A DNA stretch of 64,000 nt. Source: Prolixibacteraceae bacterium (GTDB taxonomy: Bacteria > Bacteroidota > Bacteroidia > Bacteroidales > Prolixibacteraceae). Location of the stretch: contig JABGRN010000016.1 in the NCBI GenBank assembly GCA_018648265.1, positions 1-64,000 of the forward strand. The letters are read 5' to 3'. The notes beneath the pieces were generated by a model, which was not told the DNA's origin, ran no database searches, and was given only the letters and a program-made list of their open reading frames with translations. Both the position numbers and the translations under genes were made by a program. Shown piece after piece: positions 53,913-63,145 of this stretch (positions are counted from its first letter, which is position 1; each line of letters begins with the position of its first letter).

Positions 53913-55313
53913 ATGAAAAAATTTATGGATGAAAATTTCCTGTTGCAAACAAAAACTGCACAGGATTTATATCACAACCACGCGGCAAAAATGCCCATAT
54001 TTGATTATCACTGTCACATAAATCCGCAAGAGATTGCCGACGACAAACGATATGAAAACATGACTCAAGTGTGGTTATACGGCGACCATTACAAGTGGCG
54101 TGCGATGCGTACTAATGGCGTCGATGAGAAATATTGCACTGGAGATGCTTCAGACTGGGAAAAATTTGAAAAGTGGGCCGAAACGGTTCCTTATACTTTA
54201 AGGAATCCACTGTATCACTGGACTCATTTAGAATTGAAAAAATTCTTTGGAATTGATAAAGTTTTGAGTCCGGCAACTGCAAAAGAAATATGGGGCGAAT
54301 GCAACGCCAAATTACAAACACCCGAATATTCGAGTCGGAATATTATCCGAATGGCAAATGTAGATACCATTTGTACAACCGATGATCCGATTGATTCGCT
54401 GGAATTTCACAAGCAAATTAAAGATGATGGTTTTGAAATTGCCGTTTTACCTGCCTGGCGACCAGACAAAGCAATGGCAGTTGAAAATGCAGAATCTTAT
54501 AACGAATATATCGATAAACTTGCAGACGCAGCAGATTCAACAATAAAAACGTTTTCAAGTTTTATTGCTGCAATTGATAAAAGACATCAGTTTTTCCACG
54601 ACAATGGGTGTCGTTTGTCAGATCACGGGTTAGAAACTTTTATTGCTGAAGATTATACTGAATCTGAAATTGAACAAATTTTCGATAAAGTTAGGGGTGG
54701 AACAGATTTATCTTCAGAAGAAATATTAAAGTTTAAATCGTGCATGTTGTACGAATTTGGAATTATGGATCATTCCCGTGGCTGGACTCAGCAATTCCAT
54801 GTTGGCGCATTAAGAAATAACAGTACCCGACTTTTCAATAAACTCGGTGCCGACGTTGGTTTAGATTCAATTGGCGATTTCGAAATTGCCAAGCCCTTGT
54901 CGAAATTTCTGGACCGGCTGGATATGAAAAACCAGTTGGCTAAAACCGTTTTATATAATCTGAATCCGCGCGATAACGAATTGATGGGAACAATGATTGG
55001 TAATTTTCAGGATGGTTCGGTGCCTGGGAAAATGCAATTTGGTTCAGGGTGGTGGTTCCTCGATCAAAAAGACGGTATGGAAAAACAGATGAATGCACTT
55101 TCTAATTTGGGTTTGTTAAGTCGTTTTGTTGGAATGTTAACCGATTCCCGAAGTTTCCTTTCTTACACCCGTCATGAATATTTCCGTCGTACATTATGTA
55201 ATTTATTGGGTAACGATGTTGAAAATGGCGAAATTCCTTATGATATGGAATTATTGGGGAACATGGTGGAAAATATTTGTTTCAACAACGCCAAAGAGTA
55301 TTTTAATTTTTGA
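53913..55313 (+). CDS. uxaC: Uronate isomerase
   Basis: A 466-residue enzyme of the amidohydrolase fold, normal length for UxaC. Family motifs are clear: MPIFDYHCHINPQEIADD, VWLYGDHYKWRAMRTNG, NPLYHWTHLELKKFFGI, TTDDPIDSLEFH, VLPAWRPDKA, and FVGMLTDSRSFLSYTRHEYF near the end. It converts galacturonate to tagaturonate and glucuronate to fructuronate, the first cytoplasmic step of hexuronate use. It lies 81 bases after uxaE. A second ATG at 53925 could also be the start. Confidence 0.95.
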   Translation: MKKFMDENFLLQTKTAQDLYHNHAAKMPIFDYHCHINPQEIADDKRYENMTQVWLYGDHYKWRAMRTNGVDEKYCTGDASDWEKFEKWAETVPYTLRNPLYHWTHLELKKFFGIDKVLSPATAKEIWGECNAKLQTPEYSSRNIIRMANVDTICTTDDPIDSLEFHKQIKDDGFEIAVLPAWRPDKAMAVENAESYNEYIDKLADAADSTIKTFSSFIAAIDKRHQFFHDNGCRLSDHGLETFIAEDYTESEIEQIFDKVRGGTDLSSEEILKFKSCMLYEFGIMDHSRGWTQQFHVGALRNNSTRLFNKLGADVGLDSIGDFEIAKPLSKFLDRLDMKNQLAKTVLYNLNPRDNELMGTMIGNFQDGSVPGKMQFGSGWWFLDQKDGMEKQMNALSNLGLLSRFVGMLTDSRSFLSYTRHEYFRRTLCNLLGNDVENGEIPYDMELLGNMVENICFNNAKEYFNF

Positions 55314-55371
55314 GATAAAGTGATTGATTTTTAATGAAAATGTATGAATATTTTTAGAGAAATGTATCTTA

Positions 55372-55383
55372 GCAATCGATTGC
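55372..55383. promoter_or_regulatory. Perfect palindrome upstream of kdgK (LacI-like operator candidate)
   Basis: GCAATCGATTGC is a perfect 12-base palindrome with a CG centre, 27 bases before the kdgK start. Its form matches typical LacI-family operators. It would make kdgK-kdgA-TRAP a separately controlled unit within the uronate block. The regulator would have to be encoded elsewhere. Confidence 0.5.
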
Positions 55384-55409
55384 AATGAAATTTTTCTAAG
55401 ATTTGAAAT

Positions 55410-56447
55410 ATGAATAATAGAGTAATTACATTCGGTGAAATAATGTTGCGACTTGCAACACCTGATTATTTGCGCTTTTCACAAAGCAGACAATTAACAG
55501 CTACATTTGGTGGTGGAGAGGCAAATGTTGCAGTTTCGTTGGCCAATTACGGAATCCCTGTTGATTTTGTTACCCGGCTTCCAAAAAACGATATTGGACG
55601 TTCATGCAAAATGGAGTTGCAGAAATATGGAGTTGGCATTGATAAAATTATATATGGTGGCGAACGTCTCGGAATCTATTTTTTGGAAACGGGTGCTGTG
55701 AGCCGCGGAAGCAAAGTGGTTTACGACAGAGCTCATTCTGCAGTTTCCGAAATTAAGCGTGGAATGATTGATTGGGACAAAGTTTTTGAAAGGGCCAACT
55801 GGTTTCACTGGACAGGGATTACTCCTGCTATTTCACAAAGTGCTGCAGACGTTTGTCTTGAAGCCATTCAAAAAGCAAATGAAATTGGTGTAACAGTTTC
55901 ATGCGATTTGAATTACCGTAAAAACTTATGGAATTTTGGGAAAACGGCTGGCGAAGTTATGCCTGAATTGGTTGCCGGAACTGATATTATTCTTGGAAAT
56001 GAAGAGGATGCGGAAAAGGTTCTTGGAATAAAACCTGATGGAGTTGATGTAACTGGTGGTCATGTTGATGGTGCTGCGTATGAATCCGTTTCAAAACAGA
56101 TTATGAAACAGTTTCCACGATGCAAAAAAGTAATTACAACTTTGCGTGGTTCAGTAAATGCCAACCACAATAGTTGGTCAGGTGTACTTTGGGACGGAGA
56201 AAAACTGTTTGAAGCACCAACCTATGAAATTACGCACATTGTTGATCGGGTTGGTGGAGGCGATTCATTTATGGGCGGTTTAATTTATGGTCTGCTAACG
56301 TACAAAAATAACGACCCAAAAGCTTTACATTTTGCAGTAGCTGCTTCGTGTTTAAAACATACAGTTTATGGAGATTTCAATCAGGTAACTGTTGATGAAG
56401 TAGAAAAATTGATGGGAGGAGATGCATCGGGAAGAGTGGCACGATGA
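55410..56447 (+). CDS. kdgK: 2-keto-3-deoxygluconate kinase
   Basis: A 345-residue PfkB-family sugar kinase. The N-terminal motif VITFGEIMLRL, FGGGEANVAVSLANYG and the C-terminal signature DRVGGGDSFMGGLIYG, with the catalytic Asp, are present, along with SCDLNYRKNLW. It phosphorylates KDG to KDPG with ATP. Context with uxaC and the KDPG aldolase supports KDG rather than fructose or ribose. A possible operator lies just upstream at 55372. The downstream gap contains one arm of an inverted repeat. Confidence 0.9.
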   Translation: MNNRVITFGEIMLRLATPDYLRFSQSRQLTATFGGGEANVAVSLANYGIPVDFVTRLPKNDIGRSCKMELQKYGVGIDKIIYGGERLGIYFLETGAVSRGSKVVYDRAHSAVSEIKRGMIDWDKVFERANWFHWTGITPAISQSAADVCLEAIQKANEIGVTVSCDLNYRKNLWNFGKTAGEVMPELVAGTDIILGNEEDAEKVLGIKPDGVDVTGGHVDGAAYESVSKQIMKQFPRCKKVITTLRGSVNANHNSWSGVLWDGEKLFEAPTYEITHIVDRVGGGDSFMGGLIYGLLTYKNNDPKALHFAVAASCLKHTVYGDFNQVTVDEVEKLMGGDASGRVAR

Positions 56448-56488
56448 AAAGTAAAAAGTAGAAAGGCAAAAGGTAAAAGAGGAAAAGA
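56448..56488. repeat. Left inverted-repeat arm next to the four-helix-bundle gene
   Basis: A-rich repeat AAAAGTAAAAAGTAGAAAGG followed by CAAAAGGTAAAAGAGGAAAA. Its reverse complement, with about 70-80 percent identity by eye, is at 56917-56952 on the other side of the small gene. It begins right after the kdgK stop. Confidence 0.55.
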
Positions 56489-56545
56489 TTTTATTTTGAT
56501 ACATTTTGAGGACTTATTTAGAATATAAATTAAATACTACATTTA

Positions 56546-56905
56546 ATGAGAAATGATTTACCTGATCGATTGTTTGATTTTGCTGTTCGAAATGTAATGT
56601 TTATGAAAAATCTTCCCGGTGAGCCTGAATTTAACAATATTCGTTATCAATTATCCAAATCTGCAACATCTCCCGGAGCAAATTATGAAGAAGCGCAAGC
56701 AGGATCTTCAAAAGCTGATTTCATTTTTAAAACTGAAATTTCTTTGAGAGAAATGCGAGAAAGCAATTATTGGATTAGAATTATTGAAGCAACCCTTATA
56801 CATGGTAGTGATGCGACGAAAGAATTAGTTTATTTGAAAAATGAATCAACAGAATTAAAAAAGATTTTAGGAAGTATTGTTGTTAAATCAAAATCTAATC
56901 GATAA
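56546..56905 (+). CDS. Four-helix-bundle protein (23S rRNA intervening-sequence protein family)
   Basis: A 119-residue helical protein with the family pattern: RLFDFAVRNVMFMKNLP, then YQLSKSATSPGANYEEAQAG, FKTEISLREMRESNYWIRII and LKKILGSIVVKSK. This family was first found inside 23S rRNA intervening sequences, is related in fold to Avd of diversity-generating retroelements, and also occurs alone in Bacteroidota chromosomes with unknown function. Here it splits kdgK from kdgA and is flanked by an inverted A-rich repeat, which suggests insertion as a small cassette. It has no evident role in uronate use. Confidence 0.88.
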   Translation: MRNDLPDRLFDFAVRNVMFMKNLPGEPEFNNIRYQLSKSATSPGANYEEAQAGSSKADFIFKTEISLREMRESNYWIRIIEATLIHGSDATKELVYLKNESTELKKILGSIVVKSKSNR

Positions 56906-56916
56906 ATACGATTAAA

Positions 56917-56952
56917 TTACTTTTGATTTTTAACTTTTAATTTTCTACTTGA
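56917..56952. repeat. Right inverted-repeat arm next to the four-helix-bundle gene
   Basis: Reads ACTTTTGATTTTTAACTTTT, then AATTTTCTACTT. Its reverse complement begins AAGTAGAAAATTAAAAGTTA, matching the left arm AAGTAGAAAGGCAAAAGGTA at most positions. It ends 4 bases before the kdgA start, so the kdgA leader lies within the repeat. Confidence 0.55.
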
Positions 56953-56955
56953 ATT

Positions 56956-57627
56956 ATGGCACGATTTACAAGAATAGAAGTTGCACTTAAAATGAAAGAA
57001 ACAGGGATGATTCCGGTGTTTTATAATTCAGATATTAAGGTGTGTAAAAATGTTGTTAAGGCTTGTTATGAAGGTGGTGTTCGTGTATTTGAGTTCACCA
57101 ACCGTGGTGATTTTGCATCGTTGGTTTTTGCCGAATTAAATAAATGGGCAATTGAAGAATGCCCTGAAATGATTATGGGTGTCGGTTCGGTAATTGACCA
57201 GGGAACGGCAGCAATGTATATCGCTTTGGGTGCAAATTTTATTGTTTCGCCTTTAATAGATGAAGGAACTGCAAAAGTTTGTAATAAACGAAAGGTGTCG
57301 TGGAGTCCGGGTTGCGGTTCGGTTACCGAAATTGGCCGCGCGCATGAATTGGGAGCAGAAGTAGTTAAAATATTTCCCGGTTCACAAGTTGGAGGCCCCG
57401 GTTTTGTAAAAGCTGTTTTAGGACCAATGCCTTGGACAAGCATAATGCCAACGGGCGGAGTTTCACCAACAGAAGATAATTTAAAAGCATGGTTTGAAGC
57501 CGGAGCAACCTGTGTGGGGATGGGATCACAGTTATTCCCTAAAGAAATTATGGCAAATGAAAATTATAGTTACATTCAAGAAAAATGTATCGAGACACTG
57601 TTAATCATTAAAAAATATAAAAAATAA
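56956..57627 (+). CDS. kdgA: KDPG/KHG aldolase
   Basis: A 223-residue class I aldolase (Eda family). Catalytic Glu is in VRVFEFTNRGD, the substrate loop in MGVGSVIDQGTA, and the Schiff-base Lys in AEVVKIFPGSQVGG, followed by PTGGVSPTEDNLKAWFEAG. It splits KDPG into pyruvate and glyceraldehyde-3-phosphate, the last step of the uronate route. It is followed after 12 bases by the TRAP binding-protein gene, so aldolase and transporter form one unit. Confidence 0.93.
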   Translation: MARFTRIEVALKMKETGMIPVFYNSDIKVCKNVVKACYEGGVRVFEFTNRGDFASLVFAELNKWAIEECPEMIMGVGSVIDQGTAAMYIALGANFIVSPLIDEGTAKVCNKRKVSWSPGCGSVTEIGRAHELGAEVVKIFPGSQVGGPGFVKAVLGPMPWTSIMPTGGVSPTEDNLKAWFEAGATCVGMGSQLFPKEIMANENYSYIQEKCIETLLIIKKYKK

Positions 57628-57639
57628 GAACCATATCAA

Positions 57640-58623
57640 ATGATAAAAAGAAGATTAAAACATTTAATGTTTGGGGCACTTTTACTTGCCACAGGCTCTT
57701 GTGTCGGACCAGACGAAAAAAGAGAATTAAAACTAGCGCATGGATTGCCCGTCGATCATCCGGTACACAGAGCCATGGAATTTATGGCTCAGCGTGCAGA
57801 TGAATTGTCGGAAGGTAAACTCAGTATCGATATTTATCCAGCTGAACAATTGGGATCGGAGCAACAGTGTGTTGAATTGGTTCAGATTGGCAGCCTTGCA
57901 ATTACAAAAGTTTCAGCGGCTGTAATGGAAAGTTTTGCTGAAGAATATAAAGTTTTCGGACTCCCATATATTTTTAGGTCGAAAGAACATGCTTTTAAAA
58001 TTATGGATGGAGAAATAGGTAATGATTTGCTTTTGAGCACCGAAGATAAGTGGATTAGAGGGCTGTGTTATTATGATGCAGGATCGAGAAGTTTCTATAC
58101 CAAGTCGAAACCCATAACTCACCCCGATGATTTAGCTGGGATGAAGATGAGGGTTATGCGAAGTATTACTGCTGTTGAAATGGTCAGGGCGCTTGGTGGC
58201 TCTGCAACACCTATTTCGTGGGGCGAACTTTATACAGCATTGCAAAGTGGTGTGGTTGACGGAGCTGAAAATAACCCTCCAAGTCTTTATACATCACGCC
58301 ATTATGAGGTTTGTAAATTTTATTCGCTGGATGAACACACGACTATTCCTGATGTACTGGTAATTAGTCAAAAAGTTTGGAATAAACTTTCACCACAAGA
58401 AAAAGAATGGATTCAGCAGGCTGCGGATGAATCTGCGGTTTTAGAAAGAAAACTTTGGGCGGAATCTGAAATAGAATCGTACGAAGAAGTTCAAAAGGCT
58501 GGAGTAAAAATAAACTATCCGGATAAAGGACCATTTATGGAAAAAGTAAAACCTTTGCTGGAAAGCTACAAGAAATATCCTGCAATTTATGCCTATATAA
58601 AGAGAATACAAGCGGTTGAATAA
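57640..58623 (+). CDS. TRAP transporter substrate-binding protein (DctP type), lipoprotein
   Basis: A 327-residue protein with a lipobox-like TGSC, so it is probably membrane-tethered in the periplasm, unlike free DctP proteins. Family motifs include LKLAHGLPVDHPVHRAMEFM, LSIDIYPAEQLGSEQQCVE, and MKMRVMRSITAVEMVRALGG. The last contains the conserved Arg that pairs with the substrate carboxylate. The segment GELYTALQSGVVDGAENN is also typical. Substrate is probably a uronate or other sugar acid, given the operon. The two permease genes follow directly. Confidence 0.93.
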   Translation: MIKRRLKHLMFGALLLATGSCVGPDEKRELKLAHGLPVDHPVHRAMEFMAQRADELSEGKLSIDIYPAEQLGSEQQCVELVQIGSLAITKVSAAVMESFAEEYKVFGLPYIFRSKEHAFKIMDGEIGNDLLLSTEDKWIRGLCYYDAGSRSFYTKSKPITHPDDLAGMKMRVMRSITAVEMVRALGGSATPISWGELYTALQSGVVDGAENNPPSLYTSRHYEVCKFYSLDEHTTIPDVLVISQKVWNKLSPQEKEWIQQAADESAVLERKLWAESEIESYEEVQKAGVKINYPDKGPFMEKVKPLLESYKKYPAIYAYIKRIQAVE

Positions 58624-58635
58624 AATATATATAAA

Positions 58636-59115
58636 ATGACTATACGAAAATTTATTGAAAAAACACTGGAGTGGTTACTCGTATTTCTTATGAGTGTTTT
58701 GGTTATCGATGTATTGTGGCAAGTGACAAGCCGATATATAATGAACTCTCCCAGTAGTTTCACCGATGAACTTGCCGGATTTCTTCTCATTTGGGTTGGT
58801 CTGCTCGGTGCAGCCTATGTGGCCGGTAAACGCGAACATTTGGCTATCGACTTGCTTGTTCAGCGAAGTGGACCAAAAAGAAAATTTTATCTCGAAATGA
58901 TTATCAGTTCAGTTATTATAATATTTGCCATTACGGTTATGATTATTGGTGGAACCTGGCTGGCATACACACGGTTCTTTCTTTCGGTAAAATCTGCTGC
59001 ATTGGGATTACCTTTAGGAGGCGTTTACATTGTACTACCGGTAAGTGGTGTTCTAATAACTTATTTCGACATTGACAATATGATTAACATGGTTAAGGAA
59101 AACCGGAAAAATTAA
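58636..59115 (+). CDS. TRAP transporter small permease (DctQ type)
   Basis: A 159-residue membrane protein with four hydrophobic segments and the DctQ pattern VLWQVTSRYIMNSPSSFTDELAGFLLIWVGLLGAA, read here in parts: QVTSRY, TDELAGFLLIW and GLLGAAYVAGKREHLAID. It forms the membrane complex with the large permease. The gene is 12 bases from its upstream and 5 bases from its downstream neighbour, which fixes the operon. Confidence 0.9.
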   Translation: MTIRKFIEKTLEWLLVFLMSVLVIDVLWQVTSRYIMNSPSSFTDELAGFLLIWVGLLGAAYVAGKREHLAIDLLVQRSGPKRKFYLEMIISSVIIIFAITVMIIGGTWLAYTRFFLSVKSAALGLPLGGVYIVLPVSGVLITYFDIDNMINMVKENRKN

Positions 59116-59120
59116 ATTTT

Positions 59121-60584
59121 ATGGAATTACTTGAAATATTTGTACTCGTTTTTAGTTTTATAATTTTACTAATTATTGGTGTGCCAATTGCTTTTAGTAT
59201 TGGTATTTCCGGTATATTAACCATGCTGGTAAGTATCGATATGATTCCGGCATTGACTACATTTTCTCAACGCATGGCAACTGGTCTCGATAGTTTTGCG
59301 TTGCTCGCTATTCCATTCTTTATATTGGCGGGGAATATAATGAACAGCGGAGGTATTGCCATTCGGCTCATCGATTTTGCCCGTGTGTTGGTTGGTGGAA
59401 TTCCGGGGGGAGTCGCAATAGTAAATGTTATGGCCAATATGCTTTTTGGAGCTATTTCTGGTTCGGCAGCTGCATCGGCATCGGCAATTGGAAGTATAAT
59501 GGGGCCGGAAATGAAAAAAGAGGGTTATCCCGAAAATTTCAGTGCAGCGGTTAATATTACTTCAGCAACAACCGGATTGTCTATTCCGCCAAGTAACATT
59601 CTGATTGTTTATTCACTGGCCAGCGGTGGTGTTTCTATTACTGCTTTGTTTCTTGCCGGTTACCTACCAGGATTTCTTACAGGAATAGGTATTATTATTA
59701 CTGCAATGACAATGCTTATTTATAAACGAAAAGGTTTTAAGGCAGCTTTGAAAAATTTGGGAATTGTTTCGCTCGTCATTATTTCTCTTTTTCTTATTTA
59801 TCAGGGAGTTTCATTTTCCAGAGCTTCATTTTCTCCAACCATTAATCGTATTCTGATGTATTTGGTAATATTGGTTTTCGGTGTTTTTGCAGTTAACAAA
59901 ACGTTGAAAAATAAGAAAAAAGCAATGGAAGGAACAAAAAAGTTTCTTGATGCCATTCCTAGTTTTCTTATGCTGATTATTGTTATTGGTGGAATTGTTG
60001 CCGGTTTCTTTACTGCAACCGAAGCTTCTGCAATTGCAGTACTTTATTCACTTATACTTGCTTTTATATATCGGAATATTACGGTAAAAGATTTACCCGA
60101 TATTATATTGCGTTCAATTAAAACCACCGGAATTGTATTGTTACTTGTGGCTACATGTTTGGGCTTGTCGTGGATAATGGCTTATGAAAATATTCCACAG
60201 AATGTAAGTGCCGGACTTTTAGCTCTTACAAGTAATCCATTTATGATTTTATTAATCATTAATATGATTCTACTTTTTGTTGGTGTATTTATGGATATGA
60301 CTCCTGCTGTTTTGATATTTACTCCAATCTTTCTTCCTATTGTAACTGCAATGGGAGTTGATCCTGTTCACTTCGGAATTATAATGGTTCTTAACCTTAG
60401 TGTGGGACTTTGTACTCCTCCGGTTGGCTCGGTGTTATTTATCGGGTGTAGCGTCGCAGGCTTAAGTATCGACAAAGTAATAAGACCAATTTTACCAATG
60501 TTTATAGCAATGGTAATTGTGTTGCTTCTTGTTACTTATTTGCCTGAATTAACTTTGTGGTTACCAACAAAATTTGGATTTTAA
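59121..60584 (+). CDS. TRAP transporter large permease (DctM type)
   Basis: A 487-residue membrane protein with more than 12 hydrophobic segments. DctM motifs include GVPIAFSIGISGI, FSQRMATGLDSFALLAIPFFILAG, FGAISGSAAASASAIGS and PPSNILIVYSLA; near the end come FTPIFLPIVTAMGVDP and LCTPPVGSVLFIG. It is about 50-60 residues longer than the typical 425-430 because of an extra stretch with two hydrophobic segments around residues 205-275. It carries the sodium-coupled translocation step. A terminator follows the stop. Confidence 0.93.
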   Translation: MELLEIFVLVFSFIILLIIGVPIAFSIGISGILTMLVSIDMIPALTTFSQRMATGLDSFALLAIPFFILAGNIMNSGGIAIRLIDFARVLVGGIPGGVAIVNVMANMLFGAISGSAAASASAIGSIMGPEMKKEGYPENFSAAVNITSATTGLSIPPSNILIVYSLASGGVSITALFLAGYLPGFLTGIGIIITAMTMLIYKRKGFKAALKNLGIVSLVIISLFLIYQGVSFSRASFSPTINRILMYLVILVFGVFAVNKTLKNKKKAMEGTKKFLDAIPSFLMLIIVIGGIVAGFFTATEASAIAVLYSLILAFIYRNITVKDLPDIILRSIKTTGIVLLLVATCLGLSWIMAYENIPQNVSAGLLALTSNPFMILLIINMILLFVGVFMDMTPAVLIFTPIFLPIVTAMGVDPVHFGIIMVLNLSVGLCTPPVGSVLFIGCSVAGLSIDKVIRPILPMFIAMVIVLLLVTYLPELTLWLPTKFGF

Positions 60585-60956
60585 TGTAAAAATCAATATT
60601 TGGTGAAGATTTTAAAATATAAAATCCTGGTTAATTATTGGCCGGGATTTTCTTTAAAAACACTTTAATAGTGTCACCGTTTTAATATTTTAATAAAGGC
60701 AAATACCAGTTCTTTTCTGCTTCAATAAAAACTAAAGTTCTATGCTGGAAACGTTTCTACAAAAATTAATTCTTTAAGAATTATGGGATTTTTGATACTT
60801 TATCGACAAAAGGCTGGATTAAAATATATTACCTTTGGACTTTAATTTTATAAAATTTGCTTAATAAATAGGCCAACGGTAGGATATTTAATTAAGGCAA
60901 ACAATATTAAAATTAATTTCATTTTATTGCAATCGGAGTTAAAAAAATTAGGACAA
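60585..60956. other. Gene-free region before glyA
   Basis: This 372-base AT-rich gap holds the TRAP operon terminator at 60621-60655 and the promoter region of glyA. No ORF or further repeat was recognised. Confidence 0.5.
60621..60655 (+). terminator. Rho-independent terminator after the TRAP operon
   Basis: AAAATCCTGG at 60621-60630 pairs with CCGGGATTTT at 60642-60651 (one G-T pair) around an 11-base loop and runs into TCTTT. It lies 36 bases past the DctM stop. Confidence 0.75.
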
Positions 60957-62237
60957 ATGAAAAGAGATAAATTGGTTTTTGATATTATTCAGAAAGAACT
61001 TGAACGACAGTTGAACGGTATAGAATTAATTGCTTCAGAAAACTTTGTTAGTAACCAGGTTTTAGAAGCCATGGGTTCGGTTATGACGAACAAATATGCA
61101 GAAGGCTATCCGGGAAAAAGATATTATGGTGGTTGCCAATTTGTTGATATGACCGAACAATTAGCTATCGACCGTGTAAAAGAATTGTTTGGTGCAGAGT
61201 GGGCCAATGTTCAACCTCATTCTGGGGCTCAGGCAAATGCAGCGGTTTTAAGCGTTATTTTGAATCCCGGGGATACTTTTTTGGGATTGGATTTATCGCA
61301 CGGTGGGCATCTTTCTCACGGTTCGTTTGTAAATTCATCGGGGATTTTGTACAATCCGGTTGCTTATAAGGTAAAAGAAAATAGTGGTTTGGTTGATTAC
61401 GATGAAATGGAAGCCCTGGCGTTGGAGCATAAACCAAAACTGATTATTGGGGGTGCATCGGCCTACAGTCGTGATTGGGACTATAAAAAAATGCGCGAAA
61501 TTGCCGATAAAGTAGATGCTTTGCTAATGATCGACATGGCACACCCAGCAGGGTTGATTGCCGCCGATTTACTGAATAACCCACTGGAATTTGCCCATGT
61601 TGTAACTTCAACAACCCATAAAACTTTACGCGGCCCACGTGGCGGGATTATTCTGATTGGTAAAGATTTTGAAAACCCTTGGGGAATAACAACAAAAAAA
61701 GGCAAGATCAGAACAATGTCGTCTTTGCTCGATTCATCAGTGTTTCCAGGTCATCAGGGTGGACCGTTGGAGCATGTTATTGCTGCTAAAGCCATAGCAT
61801 TTGGCGAATCGCTTGCCCCCGAATTTAAGGAATACCAAAAACAGGTAAAATTGAATGCCCACGTAATGGCAAAAGCATTTGTTGATCTGGGTTACAAAGT
61901 AATTTCAGATGGAACTGATAATCACTCGATGTTGATTGATTTACGGACTAAATTTCCGGACATTACAGGAAAACAAGTTGAAAACACTTTGGTAAAAGCA
62001 GAAATTACTGTAAATAAAAATATGGTTCCCTTCGATAGCCGATCCCCATTTCAGACATCTGGGTTACGGGTGGGAACACCAGCAATTACCACACGCGGTG
62101 CAAAAGAAGATTTAATGCCTGAAGTAGTGCAATTAATCGACGATGTTATCTCGAAAATTGAGGACGAACATACACTAAAAATAGTGGGAGATAAGGTTTA
62201 TCAGTTGATGAAAGATTTTCCTTTATTTGCATATTAA
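60957..62237 (+). CDS. glyA: Serine hydroxymethyltransferase
   Basis: I choose the ATG at 60957 because GlyA proteins of this group begin MKRD; the frame also opens at a TTG at 60927, which adds ten residues without support. The 426-residue PLP enzyme shows [54 protein letters not shown] and the PLP-lysine motif [13 protein letters not shown]. It converts serine and tetrahydrofolate to glycine and 5,10-methylene-THF. It is a housekeeping gene, separated by a terminator from the uronate genes. Confidence 0.97.
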   Translation: MKRDKLVFDIIQKELERQLNGIELIASENFVSNQVLEAMGSVMTNKYAEGYPGKRYYGGCQFVDMTEQLAIDRVKELFGAEWANVQPHSGAQANAAVLSVILNPGDTFLGLDLSHGGHLSHGSFVNSSGILYNPVAYKVKENSGLVDYDEMEALALEHKPKLIIGGASAYSRDWDYKKMREIADKVDALLMIDMAHPAGLIAADLLNNPLEFAHVVTSTTHKTLRGPRGGIILIGKDFENPWGITTKKGKIRTMSSLLDSSVFPGHQGGPLEHVIAAKAIAFGESLAPEFKEYQKQVKLNAHVMAKAFVDLGYKVISDGTDNHSMLIDLRTKFPDITGKQVENTLVKAEITVNKNMVPFDSRSPFQTSGLRVGTPAITTRGAKEDLMPEVVQLIDDVISKIEDEHTLKIVGDKVYQLMKDFPLFAY

Positions 62238-62389
62238 ATCAATAATCAGGACTTTAATATAAAGCTTTTGGATTAGAAAATATTTAATAACGTTGCTTTT
62301 ACAATAGGCAATGTTCTCAATTTTTCAAGTTTCTTAATATTTTTGAAGCCACTTTTTATTTAATCATAACATTATACTTTAAGCAAAAA

Positions 62390-63145
62390 ATGGAATGGTA
62401 TTACATACTTGCCCTTGTTGGAACCGGATTAGTTGCGGGTTTTATTAACACTGTGGCCGGTGGAGGCTCTACTTTAACCCTGCCACTTTTAATGTTTCTG
62501 GGGCTTCCGGCAAATGTTGCCAATGGAACCAACCGTATTGCTATTTTGTTGCAAAATGTAGTTGGGGTAAATACTTTCAGAAATAAAAAGGTGCTCAACT
62601 TGACTTCCGATTACAAATTAGCGGTACCGGCAATTTTAGGATCAATTTTAGGGGCATATTTTGCGGTTGAAATTGATGAGGAAACCCTTCGTAAAGTTAT
62701 TACAGGTTTAATGGTGGTAATGTTGTTGTTAGTGGTTTTAAAACCAGATGTTTGGGTGAAAAATAAGGCAGGTGCAATTAATATTAAACCATCAGTTTTT
62801 CAATATATTTTGTTTTTTTTTATTGGGGTGTACGGAGGATTTATCCAAATGGGCGTTGGATTTATTTTACTGGCCGGATTGGTTCTCGGATGTGGGCACG
62901 ATCTTGTAAAAGCAAATGCTGTTAAAGTTTTTATCGTTTTAATTTATACCATTTTTTCGCTTGGAATATTTTTTTATAACAAACAAGTTGATTTGATGGC
63001 GGGTTTAATTTTGGCGGGTGGAAATATGGGCGGAGCCTGGTTAGGGGCGCATTTCACAATAAAAGGCGGAGCTAAATATGTACGTTACGTTTTGCTACTG
63101 GCCTTGATTCTTATTATCTTAAATTTGTTAGGCGTTTTTGGGTAA
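62390..63145 (+). CDS. TSUP/TauE-SafE family membrane permease
   Basis: A 251-residue protein with about eight hydrophobic segments. The start GLVAGFINTVAGGGSTLTLP and the middle FIGVYGGFIQMGVGFILL are the two half-repeats of the TSUP family, with NGTNRIAILLQN in the first half. Characterised members export sulfite, sulfoacetate or take up organosulfur acids. Substrate is unknown here; sulfur handling after the upstream sulfatase is possible but distance and terminators argue against direct coupling. Confidence 0.88.
   Translation: MEWYYILALVGTGLVAGFINTVAGGGSTLTLPLLMFLGLPANVANGTNRIAILLQNVVGVNTFRNKKVLNLTSDYKLAVPAILGSILGAYFAVEIDEETLRKVITGLMVVMLLLVVLKPDVWVKNKAGAINIKPSVFQYILFFFIGVYGGFIQMGVGFILLAGLVLGCGHDLVKANAVKVFIVLIYTIFSLGIFFYNKQVDLMAGLILAGGNMGGAWLGAHFTIKGGAKYVRYVLLLALILIILNLLGVFG

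Noticed and set aside
57066-57443. 125-codon minus-strand frame inside kdgA
   Set aside because: Antisense to conserved aldolase motifs; no start context or domain.
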